The notes under the pieces are model-generated. The model had not been told where the DNA came from. It ran no database searches and worked only from the letters and a program-made list of their open reading frames with translations. The translations under genes and the position numbers were made by a program. Positions 11,979 to 23,900 of a DNA stretch of 64,000 nt are shown here, one piece after another (within the stretch, counting starts at the first letter, position 1; each line of letters starts with the position of its first letter). The DNA is from Ectocarpus siliculosus (lineage: Eukaryota > Sar > Phaeophyceae > Ectocarpales > Ectocarpaceae). Where the stretch lies: the NCBI GenBank assembly GCA_000310025.1, contig FN649755.1, forward strand, positions 3,255,208-3,319,207. Reading direction: 5' to 3'.

Positions 11979-14900
11979 GCGCGTTGTTCCCGAGGCTGTC
12001 GGCGGCAGCTGGAGACGGGGACGCTGCCGCTACTGCTGCTACGGCTCCCGCCGCCGATTTCCAGGATCCGCTGCTGGGCGCGCCCGATGCCGTTGCGGCC
12101 GAGGGGAGCAAGGCCGCCGCTCCCAAGAAGAGGAAAGCGGCGCCCAGGAAGAAGGTGTGAAGCAGGATGATTAAATACGCTCCCCATCATGAAAACATTG
12201 GAAACATGAGCTGCGGCTGTCGCCAGAATCTTCCGCGCGGGACGCGGCAGACATGTTATCATGATCGTGTATTTATGACTGAGTCACGTGTTGAGCATCT
12301 GCAATGTATCACGCCAGGAATACAGCAGTAGCAGCATGTTGGGGGCCTTGGGCATTGAGATAAGCGAAGGGGCGGGATGTGTCCTGCAGGAACTGCGAGG
12401 TGTTGCAATACCTGGCTCAGATGAACCGCATGTACGCTGCTATAGGTGACGTTAGATACTACACCCCCTAGACCGCTGTTCAAAGGAGAGCTCGATTACT
12501 GCATGTCGAACAGGATGTTGAAATCAAACGATAGTTCGGGAAACTCCCGAAGGTACTGTTCCAGTGCCGATATTTCCGCCGCCGCTATTATCTACGCTCT
12601 TTTTTTTTTTTTCGTGTTTGACCCGCGCCCCGCGCGATGCGTTTTCCTCCCGCGGCCAGGAAACTTCACGGAATTTGCTTTGAAATCCCGCCACCTACAG
12701 ATCTAGCTAACCCATGGCATGTCTGGTGTGGCACGAAGAAAGTAAGGATAATGACCAGCTTGTGGTCCACCCTTTTTTTGTGAACCGTGGCCTCCGTTGG
12801 GGGATCCCCGGCATACAGATCGCTCCGCCCCGGCTACGCGTTTCCATGAGTGTAGCCCCCCCGGTCTCGCTTTAGGGGGTATGGTATCTAATGTCAATTG
12901 TCTAACGACTACGGCACCCTATCCCTAACCCTAACCCTAACCCTAACCCTAACCCCAAAGCACGGATTGAATACTTTATCCCATATGTTTGCTTCATCAA
13001 TTTTGCTGGGTAGACCTCTGGGACTATGGCATGCGTTTGCATGAGTACAGCCCCCCCCCCCCCCCTCTTGGCGGCCACGTGTTTTTTTTTTTTTTTTTTC
13101 AGATGACACCAGAAGAGGCCGCGGCGAAGAGAAAAGCCGCCGCCCTTAAACGGAAACAGATCAGGGACAACGTGAGTGGAACACATAAAAACTCCAGCAG
13201 TCGTATCGCAGGCCCTCTACTTGTATAATGCGGGGATGCGCCAGACCGATTCGCCCGCCCCATGCTCCCGCCTTATTCAATGTGTAGAACAGCTTGGTTA
13301 TTCCGTCTTTGCCAGCCAACTTTCCCCGCCTTATTCGGCCGCCTTATAGTGGGCCTACAACTACTATGTATTTTTACTGCTTGCTGAACATAGATGGCAA
13401 TATATTTGGTGCCCCATGCCAATATTCTTGTTCGGTACGTACACATCGCCTGTGGAAGATTCGATTTTTTTTTTTTGACGTGTTGCCTCTTACTGACAAC
13501 GAGAGAATAAGAATGGTAACAATGCATCGGCGACACACTAGACGAGAAATCGTGTGAAACCGCATCCTTGGCGAGATCACTTGGTGTCAGTACTAATGAT
13601 TGGGCTGTATTGTTGGTTGTGGTGTTTATAGTTTCGTTCGCGATGTTTTAAGTCTGACAGAGATCTCCAACCCTAACGGAAATAGTGGACTGGATGCATG
13701 TGTCTAGCCTGTGATTGTGTGCATGTGTAGGACAATTCGGGTTTCCGCAAGACCAAACGTGGCCAGACGTGGTCGTTCTTGAATACTTGCGGGTTTTTTC
13801 TCTGCATATCGTATGCGTAGTAAGCTTATTTTATTTTTCCATGTGCTTTTTCAGCGTGGCCAGTGGTTTAACGGGCATCTTCTCTTTGGTCACTACTTTT
13901 CTGCAGGCCGTTGTGTTCATTGTGTACCAATCCTGCTTTCCCCCCCCAAAATCCAAACAGAAATTTCGTCCCCTTAGTTGATACAATATTCTTCTTTGCC
14001 CCGGCTACCCGTGCCGACCGCGACTCCTTGACACTTTGCCTACTGATTTGTTATTTTCTTAATGAAAATTTACTCGTCGTGTATGCATCTAAAAAATACA
14101 GATGACGCCGGAAGAGAAGGCCGCGAAGAAGGAGGCCGCTGCCCTCAAGCGGAAGGAAAAATTGGCCAATGTGAGTCGTGGCACTGGCGCCGGCGCTGGC
14201 GCTGCAGTGGTCGTTTTTGATGGTGTGGTCGTCCCTGGTGGTGTATTTTTTTTTGTTTTTTCCTTCGTAAATAGAGTGTCTTCAATTCCGTTGTTGGATG
14301 CAGGTTTTTGTCTTGTTGATGGCGTTCCTGATTTGTGGCGTACACCGATGCTGTTACCTTGGTTGAAGTTGGTCGATATCGTAGTGGCGTTCTTTGTCGA
14401 TGCCGTTGTTGATGTTTGTCGATACAGTTTGTCGGTTTCTTCGTTCGGGACGTTTTTGCGGCGCCCGCGTTCATTTTTGCTGTTGGCATGGACCGCTCGC
14501 TGGGTGTGGCAGAAGAGACACAGGCGTACAACAGATACCCTTCGCTCGAAGAGAAAACGTCGACACCTCGCTCGGAAAGTTTCCAGAAATAATTCCTATG
14601 GGTGAAGCAATCTCCATCGGGAGTTAGAGTGTGAACTACTGCTTGAGAAAGTTGCCCTGAAAAGCGCCTGCTCTCGCGACGTGCGTTACCGGTGATTGTG
14701 TTGATGCACGAACCAATCGGAGGCCACAAGTGTGTAATGCCATGCATTTTCGTATTTGCCCTGATGGCCGAGTCTCTTATGTTGCTGTAGTTTCAGCTTT
14801 TTTTGGTCGTACCACAGTGTCCTTTTTTTGTTTTTTTTGCGTCTTGCCATTTTTTCACATGTCCCTGGGGGAGAAGGCCGCGAAAAAATTGTTGTTTTTT

Positions 14901-17900
14901 TGTTTTTTTCAACTTTTCTTGTATCGCTGATTTTTTCTCTGCTCATCTCTTTCTACGATGTGTCTTGCTGAGTCATTTTCAGATGACCCTGGGGGAGAAG
15001 GCCGCGAAAATTGCTATTCCCTTGTTTTAGTTTCAACTCGTTTGGCATGTCTGTGTTGTTCTTTATTGTTATTTTTTCTCTATTTTCATCGCGTGTCTCG
15101 TCGTTTTTTTTGTTCAGATGACCCCTGAGGAGAAGGCCGCGAAAAAGGCAGCGGCGGAGTTGAGACGAGCGATGAAGCCCAAGGTAAACCGGACAAAAGT
15201 ATTGACGTACTTTCTCGAACGGCTAGGGTATTCTTTCTGTGGTACTGTAGCATGTTTCTTGTATTTCAGGCGTTGCGGAGTTTGAGGTCACAGCACGGAG
15301 TGACTCGCAACTCTTGCAGTCTCTCGACGGAAGTTACAGGCGATGTTTAATCGTCGTCGCGTGTCTTGTGCATTAAACATCTCACGCCGGAGTAAGTGGC
15401 TGCACGTGTTCAAGCTTAGAAACCCAGTCTATTTCGTTTATGCTCCGCGCGCATGAAGCAGCCCACGCCGGAGCAATTTTCCCCATTTTGTGTACGATAG
15501 GAACACTTTATGTTCCCCTTGTTCGCTGTGTGCATTGAACCATCAGCCCACGCCGGAGGACCTGGCAACAAGTGCTGTTTTATTGGCGTGCAACTTGTGC
15601 AGTGAACAGGCCCTTATGTTTTCCCTCTTTTCCGCCGTGTGCATTAAACCAACAGCCCACACTGGAGGAGGTGGCCGCGAAGAAGGAAGCCATGGCGCTA
15701 AGGAGAAAGGAGAAGAAGGAGCGAGAGCAGAGGGAGTGGGAGGAGCAGGAGGCCAAGAAGAGGTTCGAACGTCTCGCGGGCGCCAGCCTGACGATCGAAG
15801 ACCTCGAAGCCGGACGGGGGACGGCAGATGGCGGTGCCGGGAGTGTCAAAATCTCCGATGTCAGTTACAGAACGTGCCACCACTCACGAACCTCTTGTTT
15901 TGTCAGAGGTTTGTTCTTATTTTGTCGATGGGGTACTGCTGTATCCGCACGGCGAATATGTTGTTGTTGTTGTTGTGGTGGTTGTTGTCGTCTTCACATA
16001 AAAAACCCTTCCGTTCTCTCTGCCCAGAATACCTTCTTCTGTCCGTACTATAATAGTCTAACACTTGACGGGGTCGATTCCCGTGGTCACAGGCTAACTT
16101 ACCCAACAAATGGTATACGAAAATATAATGGGCAATACATATCGGTTTTAGTGTAGCATTCTTGACTGAGCACCTGTTCCTACCACCAACTTCTCACATG
16201 TTCTTTTTTCCATGCTAAAGTTCTCGGTTGTTGATTTCTCAGTTGCAGTGGCGGCGCGTTCTGTACCGTAGTAGTTCGCATACGGAAGAGATCGCACACC
16301 CCTTATTTCTGTTTTTTTGTTGGGGACAGATTTTCAAAGTCCGATTACTCCGCAACGAAAGAGGGTGCCAGTTTCTTCATATGTACAATACACACGTGAT
16401 AATCATCATGTTTGCTTCTGTGGTTTGTTTTGTGTGTTCCGTGTTGCTTGTGCAGCCAGTTTCTGTGAAGACAAGACGAAAAAGTGATCATTATTGCTGT
16501 TGTATTGCGTCGCTTGTGTTCCGTATACACTTGCTTCTAGTCCGCGCCTTCGGGAAAGCGATTGGGCGTCGAAGACTCGGACGAGGAGGAATTCGAAGGG
16601 TGGGAATTCGTAGAAGAAGGAGAAGAGGTGAGAAAAGTGAAGTCTGATTGGTCAACGTTGCTCACGGCACTGGGATTGGATGCCGTGTAGGTAGCAGACA
16701 GAGGAGAGGTGAAAAGCGGAAATCTGATTGGTCGATGTTGCTCACGACACTGGAATGCATACAAGAGGCAGGAGAGGTGAGAACCGGGAGTTCTGATTGG
16801 TCAACAACGCTGGAATGCATACAAGAGGCAGGAGAGGTGAGAACCGGGAAGCCTGATTGGTCAACATGCTCCCAACGCTGGAATGCAGCGTCCGTGTTGG
16901 TGGAAGACGGAGGCATAAGCGGGAGTTCTGATTGGTCAACGTTGCTCCCAACATTGGAAGAAGAGTCTGTGTTAGTATTTGACGGAGAAGAGAAGCGGGA
17001 CTTCTGATTGGTCAACGTTGGCATTGTACGCGATCGTCACAGTATTTGGTATCTGTTTTTCTCCTCTGTGCCCAAAATATTTACAAAATGCAAGGCGAGT
17101 GCTACCCTTTGGGTACCGGTGTCGACTTGTGTTTGTCTTGTGTTTTTCGTGCCTCCATGAGAACGATGACACGGAGGAGAACCCCAACCATCAGAGTTGG
17201 CTGACGTTGTTTTTAGGGTGTTTCATCGTCTTTGTTCCAATGTTTCCTCTGCAAGGTGAGAATTTCGGTTTGGTTGTCGGCGTTTCGATGTGCGTTTGTT
17301 CATTCTTCGGTCAGGACCATGAGATGGGGGAGGTGACCCACCTTCAGTTCTTTTTTTTTTACGTTTGTGTGCATTTGCTCCTTTGTAGTTTCGAGGCAAG
17401 TAGTGTTTGCACGTTTGTTCTCGACGTTGAAGTGTTATTATAAATCTATGTTCGGTCAGGACGATGAGCCGGAGGTGTTGCCGTGCTGGGAGTGGTTTTG
17501 TAGGGAGTGGGGGGTGTTCCTTCTTGTTTTACACCAAATTTGACTGTCGACTTTTTATGTGTTTTCTTGGAGTAACTAGCGTCGACCGACCGCGTTTTTC
17601 GCTCTTCGGTCAGGATGATGAGACGGAGGAGGTGCCCTACTGGGAGGGCGAGGCTCCAAAGTACGACGAGGACGGAACGATTCAGGGGCTCGAGAAGGGC
17701 GGGCTCCGCGTGGCGAACGCTGCTCTCACCACCAAGGATGACACCATCGGGGTCAAGGTATTTGTGTGTGTGTGTTTATCGTGGTCGTTCTCGTTGCTGC
17801 TGCTGCTGCTGCTGTTTGTTGTTGGATTTTGTTGTTTTGTGCAGCTGTTGTTGATTGTTGTTGTTGTTGTTGTTGCTGTTGCTGCTGCTGCTGTTGTTTG

Positions 17901-20900
17901 CTGTTGGGTGTTGTTGTATTGTGTAGCTGTTTCTGAATGTTGTTGTTGCTGTTGTTTTATTTTTTTGTAACTCCTGCTGTTGTTGTTATTGCTGCACCAT
18001 CGGGGTCAAGGTGTGTGTGTGCATCGTGGTCGTTCTTGTTGCTGCTGCTGCTCTGTTGTTTGTTGTTTTCGGTAGCTATTGTTGTATTTTGTTGTTTTTG
18101 TTTGTTTTGTTGTTGCTGCTGCTGCTGCTGCTGCCCTGTTGTTGTTAAACGTTGTTGCTGCTGTACTGTTGTTGGTATGATTGCTTGTGCTGTTGACCGT
18201 TGTTGTCGTTGTACTTTGTCCTCAGTTTCGACAGGCGCTTCGTGTGGCACACATGCTCAATTGATTCCTGGCACACATGCGGTTCATTTTCCATTGTAAC
18301 TAAAGAGACCAGTTCCCGCGGACAACGTTTTTTTCTTTCATGTTTTGTGGCAGTAGTTTTTGCACGAAATACAAAATCACGAGCCCAAAGACGCCGTTTC
18401 GATTGGCATTTCTTCCCTGTTCATCACATCTTTGTGTTCCACGAAAAGCAGTGGATTCCCAGGGACGAAGAAATTCTGTTTTTCTTCGTTCGCTGTTGAT
18501 TTCGGTACGAAATAATCAATAACCTACGGGTGATGTTTGATCTATTATTTCTTCCCTGTCTGGCGGTACCTAAAAAAAGAATCCGGACGAAAACAATTGT
18601 TGGCTATTCGTTACCTGTTGATTGCGGTATGAAAAAAAAACAATTCCTACGCATGTTTTATCTACTATTTCATTCTTTCTGCCCTGTCTGGCGGTATCTT
18701 TTTTGCGCGAAAAAAACAGAAATAGGTTCCCACGGATGAAAACAATTGTTCGTTCTTCGTTCCCTGTTGATTGCGGTACAAAAGAATCAAAAACATTTGG
18801 ATGATGATTAATCTATTTTTTCTTCCCTGTCTGGCGGTATATCTCTTGTGCGTGGAAAAAAAAAAAAAGGTTCCGACGGACGAAGAGTTCCACTGGTACC
18901 TCCTGAGGTGCTTCGCGACGTACGAGGTGCGGTGCCGCAACTCCGTAGAGAGCTACCTCGAGGGTGCTGGGCTGGGCGATCGGGTGGAGGAGATCTGGGT
19001 TCCCTGCCGACAGGCGAGTGAGGGCGTGAGAGACACGGGGCTGGGGGGGGGCTGTGATGTGATATTTACCGGGTCTGGGTNNNNNNNNNNNNNNNNNNNN
19101 NNNNNNNNNNNNNNNNNNNNNNNNNNNNNNNNNNNNNNNNNNNNNNNNNNNNNNNNNNNNNNNNNNNNNNNNNNNNNNNNGAATATTAAGAGAGAGGGAC
19201 AGAGAGGGGGGCGGTGGGTGAGGGAGAGGTAGAAGAGAGAGATGCGGAGGCCGTGACGCAATATCCCTGCCTGAGTGAGGGAGTGAATGAGTGAGCATAG
19301 AGAGACAGAGACAGAGGCCGTGATGTGATACAGCATCCCCGACAGCCACGGGCGTCATGTTGGTCAGCCGGTAAACGCGGTCAGTGGGAACAATACACCC
19401 ACACGAAGACAGAGTGCATGTAGAATGTCACTCGATGTTCGAGGGTGGTGAGCCATGGAGAAGGCGCTTTATCAGAGGTCGCGCGCTCTTGCGAGCGAGT
19501 CTCACCGAGCCTTAGACTCGCGTTGTGCAGAAGTGAATTTGTAAACAAACACAGTCCCCGAGCGTCCAATACGTGGAGGAAATAAATGCACGGGCGATGT
19601 TCGTACTGTACACGAACAGAATGCTTCTTTTTCAGCTTACGGCGCGCGAGAGCTCGCTGGTGGAACGGCAGGCGACGAGTGGTCTTGTTCTTTTTTTGTT
19701 GATCGTGAGGACCGCTCCAAAAGGCTGCGCCCTCGAGTACATTGTTTTTTTGTTGTTGGTGGTGGCGGCGTTGGTGGTAAATCTCGCTCCTGTCCTTGCT
19801 TGTGGTTGTTGACGTCTTGAGAACGAGAAACGTATCGTTGTGACCTCCATTCAGTTCCTCCTCCGCCACCACCCCCATCGTCACAACCCCTGTGCCAATA
19901 TTTTTTTACGGTGGCCCAATAGCTTTCGGAATATTGTAACGGGCAATCTACATTCCACACATGGCGTGCCCGAGAATGAAAACTTCAATACAAACACACG
20001 AGAACTGAAAGCTTGCGGTCGAATCGAATGTTCCCTCTCCTTGTTTCAAAGTGTGACTCTTGGGTGACTGTGAGGAGGTGTCCAACTTTCTGTAACTGCT
20101 GTCACTCCCGCACACCTTCTGCAGACCGCACTGCGGCACGCGAACATGCGCTCGCTGTATGTTGTTCTTTTTCTCGTTCTTGTCTTCAGCGGGAATAAAC
20201 CGTTGCGAGCTCTCCCCAGTTACTCGTCTGCCGCCCTTTTGAACCGATTCCCGTCGTGATAGAAGCTGTTGCGATATTTTTTGTGGTGGCGCATGGCCTG
20301 GCCTGCCGAATACCCTAGAGGACGATCTGCTCTCAAGTGTTAGCTATGTCGCCGTTGCAGGTGCCGAAGCAAGTGGGAACGAAGGTGACGTTCAAGGAGG
20401 AGCCCATCTACCAGGGTTACATCTACTGCAAAGTGAAGATGAGCCTCGAGGTTAGGATGTGCTGTTGTCGTCATAGTAATGTTTGTTTTTTTGTTCCATG
20501 GTGTGCTTGTTTACACGCCCGCGACATGGGTAACGATGTTACTGGTCCGTGACGTGGTCAACGACATGAGATAGTTTTGTTGTTTTTGACAGGTCCATGA
20601 CGAGACAATCGACATTCGATCATCATCATTGGTAATTGTTGTCGACGACGTATCCGTGACATGCGTAACGGCTCGCGATAATTTTTGGAAAACATTTAAT
20701 CACAGAAATTGTTTTTTTTCATTGGTTGCTGATAGGTCGGCGACATAGCGAACGACATGCGATATATATTGTCGACAAAGTAGGAGTTTTGCATGCAACT
20801 TTAAACTTTCTTTGATTGGTAGGTCCGTGACATAGTGAACGACATGCGATCATGTTCACTAAGTAGCAGTTATCCATACTGTTACAGATTCACTTTGTTT

Positions 20901-23900
20901 ATTTGCTGTTGACTGTTGCGTGATTTAGTGAACGACATGCGATAATGTTTACAACGTAGAAGTTTTCCATACAACTACAGATTGAATTTGATTGGTTGTT
21001 TTGTCAACAGTTATGTGCCATAGTGAACGACATGCTGCCATAATGTTTACAAGTATAATTTATTGATTCAAATGCAGACTCAATTTGATTGGTTGTTGAC
21101 AGTTCCGTGACATAGTGAACGACATGCTGCCATCACGTCTTCAAGTAGAAGTTACACATGCAAATTCAGACTCAATTTGATTGATTGTTGTTGACAGGTC
21201 CGTGACATAGTGAACGACATGGACAGGATCGTCGGTTTCGTCGGGGAGGCGAGGGACGAGGACAAGAAGCTCATCCCGGAGAGGATGGAACCAGAAGACA
21301 TCGAGGGCATAAAGGCGTCGGAGAAGGCTCTTGGGGCCAACAAAATCGTGAGCTTTGTAACTACTGCGGTCTTGTTTTTCGTTCCTAAGCTCCCGTGAAG
21401 TGAGACACGCGCACGAAAAAACGAAACAAAGATGCTCACCCCTCATGCACCGCAAGATCACAACAAAGGGCAAAAAACAAATTGTTTGTGTCATGTCGTC
21501 GTTGCTTCTCTTCGCGTATATCTCCATCTATGCGGTATTTTTTGTTGGGCTATTGCTGAGCTATATTTCTACCATTGATCTATTTGTACCTCTTCGCGAT
21601 CAGCCGAAGTTCCTTCTTTTTTTCATTGCTGTGGACGTTTGGCTCTTCCGTATCGCTTTCTCTTGTTCACAGCCCCAGCTGCTGGGAGTCGGCGATCTGG
21701 TGGAGATATCCGAGGGTCCATTTGCCCTCAAGAAGGGTGAAGTGTCCAAAATCAAAGACGGTGAGAAAATACCCCGAGGCACTGGTCCACCGGTGGCGTT
21801 AAGTATTTTGTTCTGATGCGGCAGAAACCAATCCTGATACCGCAGAAACCAATTTCTTTGAAGTGTATTTGAGTATCATGAATTCTGTAACTTTCCTTTT
21901 GTTTTCGTGGTTGGTGCATGGTACAAGTATGCCTGTTGTGTTTTCGGCGAAGAACAGGAAACCCTAGTGAAACTTCGAACAATCAGTCCAGGGGGTGTGT
22001 TATCTCGTGTCGTGTACGGTAACTTAGAAGTTGAGGTTGATGACATCGCCGAGAACGCGCGCATGAACGAAGTGAACGTAAGTTCAATTGATTTTCGGAC
22101 ACCTGCTGTTTGTGCAACGTTGTGTAATGTACACTTCGTATGACGTATGCAGGAGAGTACGTGGTGAAAGTTAACACCTTCGGGAGAAACTCTGACGTTA
22201 GGCTCGATTGGGACGGGGTCCGAAAGCTCACGGAGCTCGAGGTGGAGACTTGGTTTGAAGAGACGAGACGGGTGAGTCGGTTGGACAGAAAAGGGTATAA
22301 CAATAGCCATATGTTGAAAAGCCTTGGCAAGCTGAGGCAGCTCAAGGTGGAGACGTCGTTTGAGATCGAGTGATCCAATTGGACACAATAGGGGACACGT
22401 AAAAAAAATCCGAAAAAGTGAAAAGGTGGGGACATGGGTTCAAGAGACGAGACAGGTTAGCCATTTGGAGCATATACCCACAACCGTATAGCCTTCAGAC
22501 GGGAATCGAAGGCTGAGATTTGAAGATGTACAGGATGGGTGGGACGTTTGGACAGAACAAGGCCATACGAATATTTGTTGAAAAGGGTGTCGCAAGCTGA
22601 CGGGACTCAAGGTGGAGATTTGTTTGAGGACAAGGTTGAGATGATTAGACACAATAGAGTACAGACACAAAAATGAGTGACATGTGGTTTGTTGAAGATT
22701 AAGACTGGCGATGTACCTGCTGGGCGAAATAAGTTGCCTACAATATCTTGAGGAGTGCATCGAAGGCTGACGGAGGTCCAGATGGAGACGTGGCTTGAAG
22801 GTGTACTGGACGGATGAGCCAATTGGACAGACCTGGTTGTACACACTCACGTAGACAAGAGGGTGCGGAAAATTGAACCGAAAAATAACTGCAGAAAAAG
22901 GATTATAACGTTAATCATGAAAACCGGACCCTCCAGTCGTCAACTGCTGTTATGCATAGATATGAGTTTCAAAATGTGGTAAAGCACGTTTCCTGTTGTA
23001 CATGCACGATTGGAACCAACCATTCAATCAGGCGATGGACGCTACCTACATGGAGCGGCAGAGCGGAAGGGGGGGAAGGGGCAGGAGACGACGAGGAGGT
23101 GGCGGCTTCGTGTACGACAGCGACAGCGGCTACGAGCCGGGCAGGGGCAGGGGTGGGGGTAGGGGGGGGCGCGGACGAGGAGAGACGGCCGCCGCAGGGG
23201 GGAGGTACGATTTTTGTTGCTGTTGTTGTTGCCTTTTGTTGTTTTTTCCTTTCAGCCGACATTGCATGCATGTATGCATAAGATTGTTCGTTTTGAATGC
23301 GTCACAGACATTTTTGTTGTTGTTATATTTGGAGTCTGTGAGGTTTCGGCACGAGTTTTGGGGGGCTTTACAGAAGGCTTTCGAACAGTGAGCGTTGAGC
23401 GACACCAGCTGGATACCGGAGTTTGTTGGATCTGTTTAGAGCGCAGAGTAGGGTTTCGAGTTTTGAAAGGAACCATAGTAGTCCGGCACGAGCGATATTC
23501 CAATTTTTAAGCTTGTCCAAAGTTTGCGGGGATGGGGAGGGTGGCGTTTCCCAAGACGAACCCATCGAAACGCTATTCTGTCACACACTGCTTCTCATTC
23601 ACGGTTCCCCCTTCCTTTTATTATTTCATTACACATCATAACCATCTCTATCCGTAAATAAAGATGCGTCTAAATAAGTAGGAAATTCTTTATCTATCCA
23701 TACATGAGGGTCTCGGATCAGTTAGTAGTGAACAGTGCTTCGGACGTATTGTGTTGTAAACTTTTTTTTTTTTCAGATAAGGTGTATAAAGGAGCAATTG
23801 GTGATGAATCATTTTTTCACAATTGTGCTTTCATCTGTCTCCATCCATGTTGATCACAATATTCTGTATCCATCTCTATCCATCGATGATGGTCTAGGGT

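Noticed and set aside
16040-16100. tRNA T-arm (ACGGGGTCGATTCCCGT)
   Set aside because: A perfect stem is present, but there is no A-box, D-arm or acceptor stem upstream at tRNA spacing.
18771-19358. Open frames running through the N gap
   Set aside because: The Ns give no coding evidence, and the real exon 8 ends at 19013.
21953-22143. Including 12b together with exon 12 in one transcript
   Set aside because: 12b leaves in phase 0 but exon 12 must be entered in phase 1, so joining both breaks the KOW frame.
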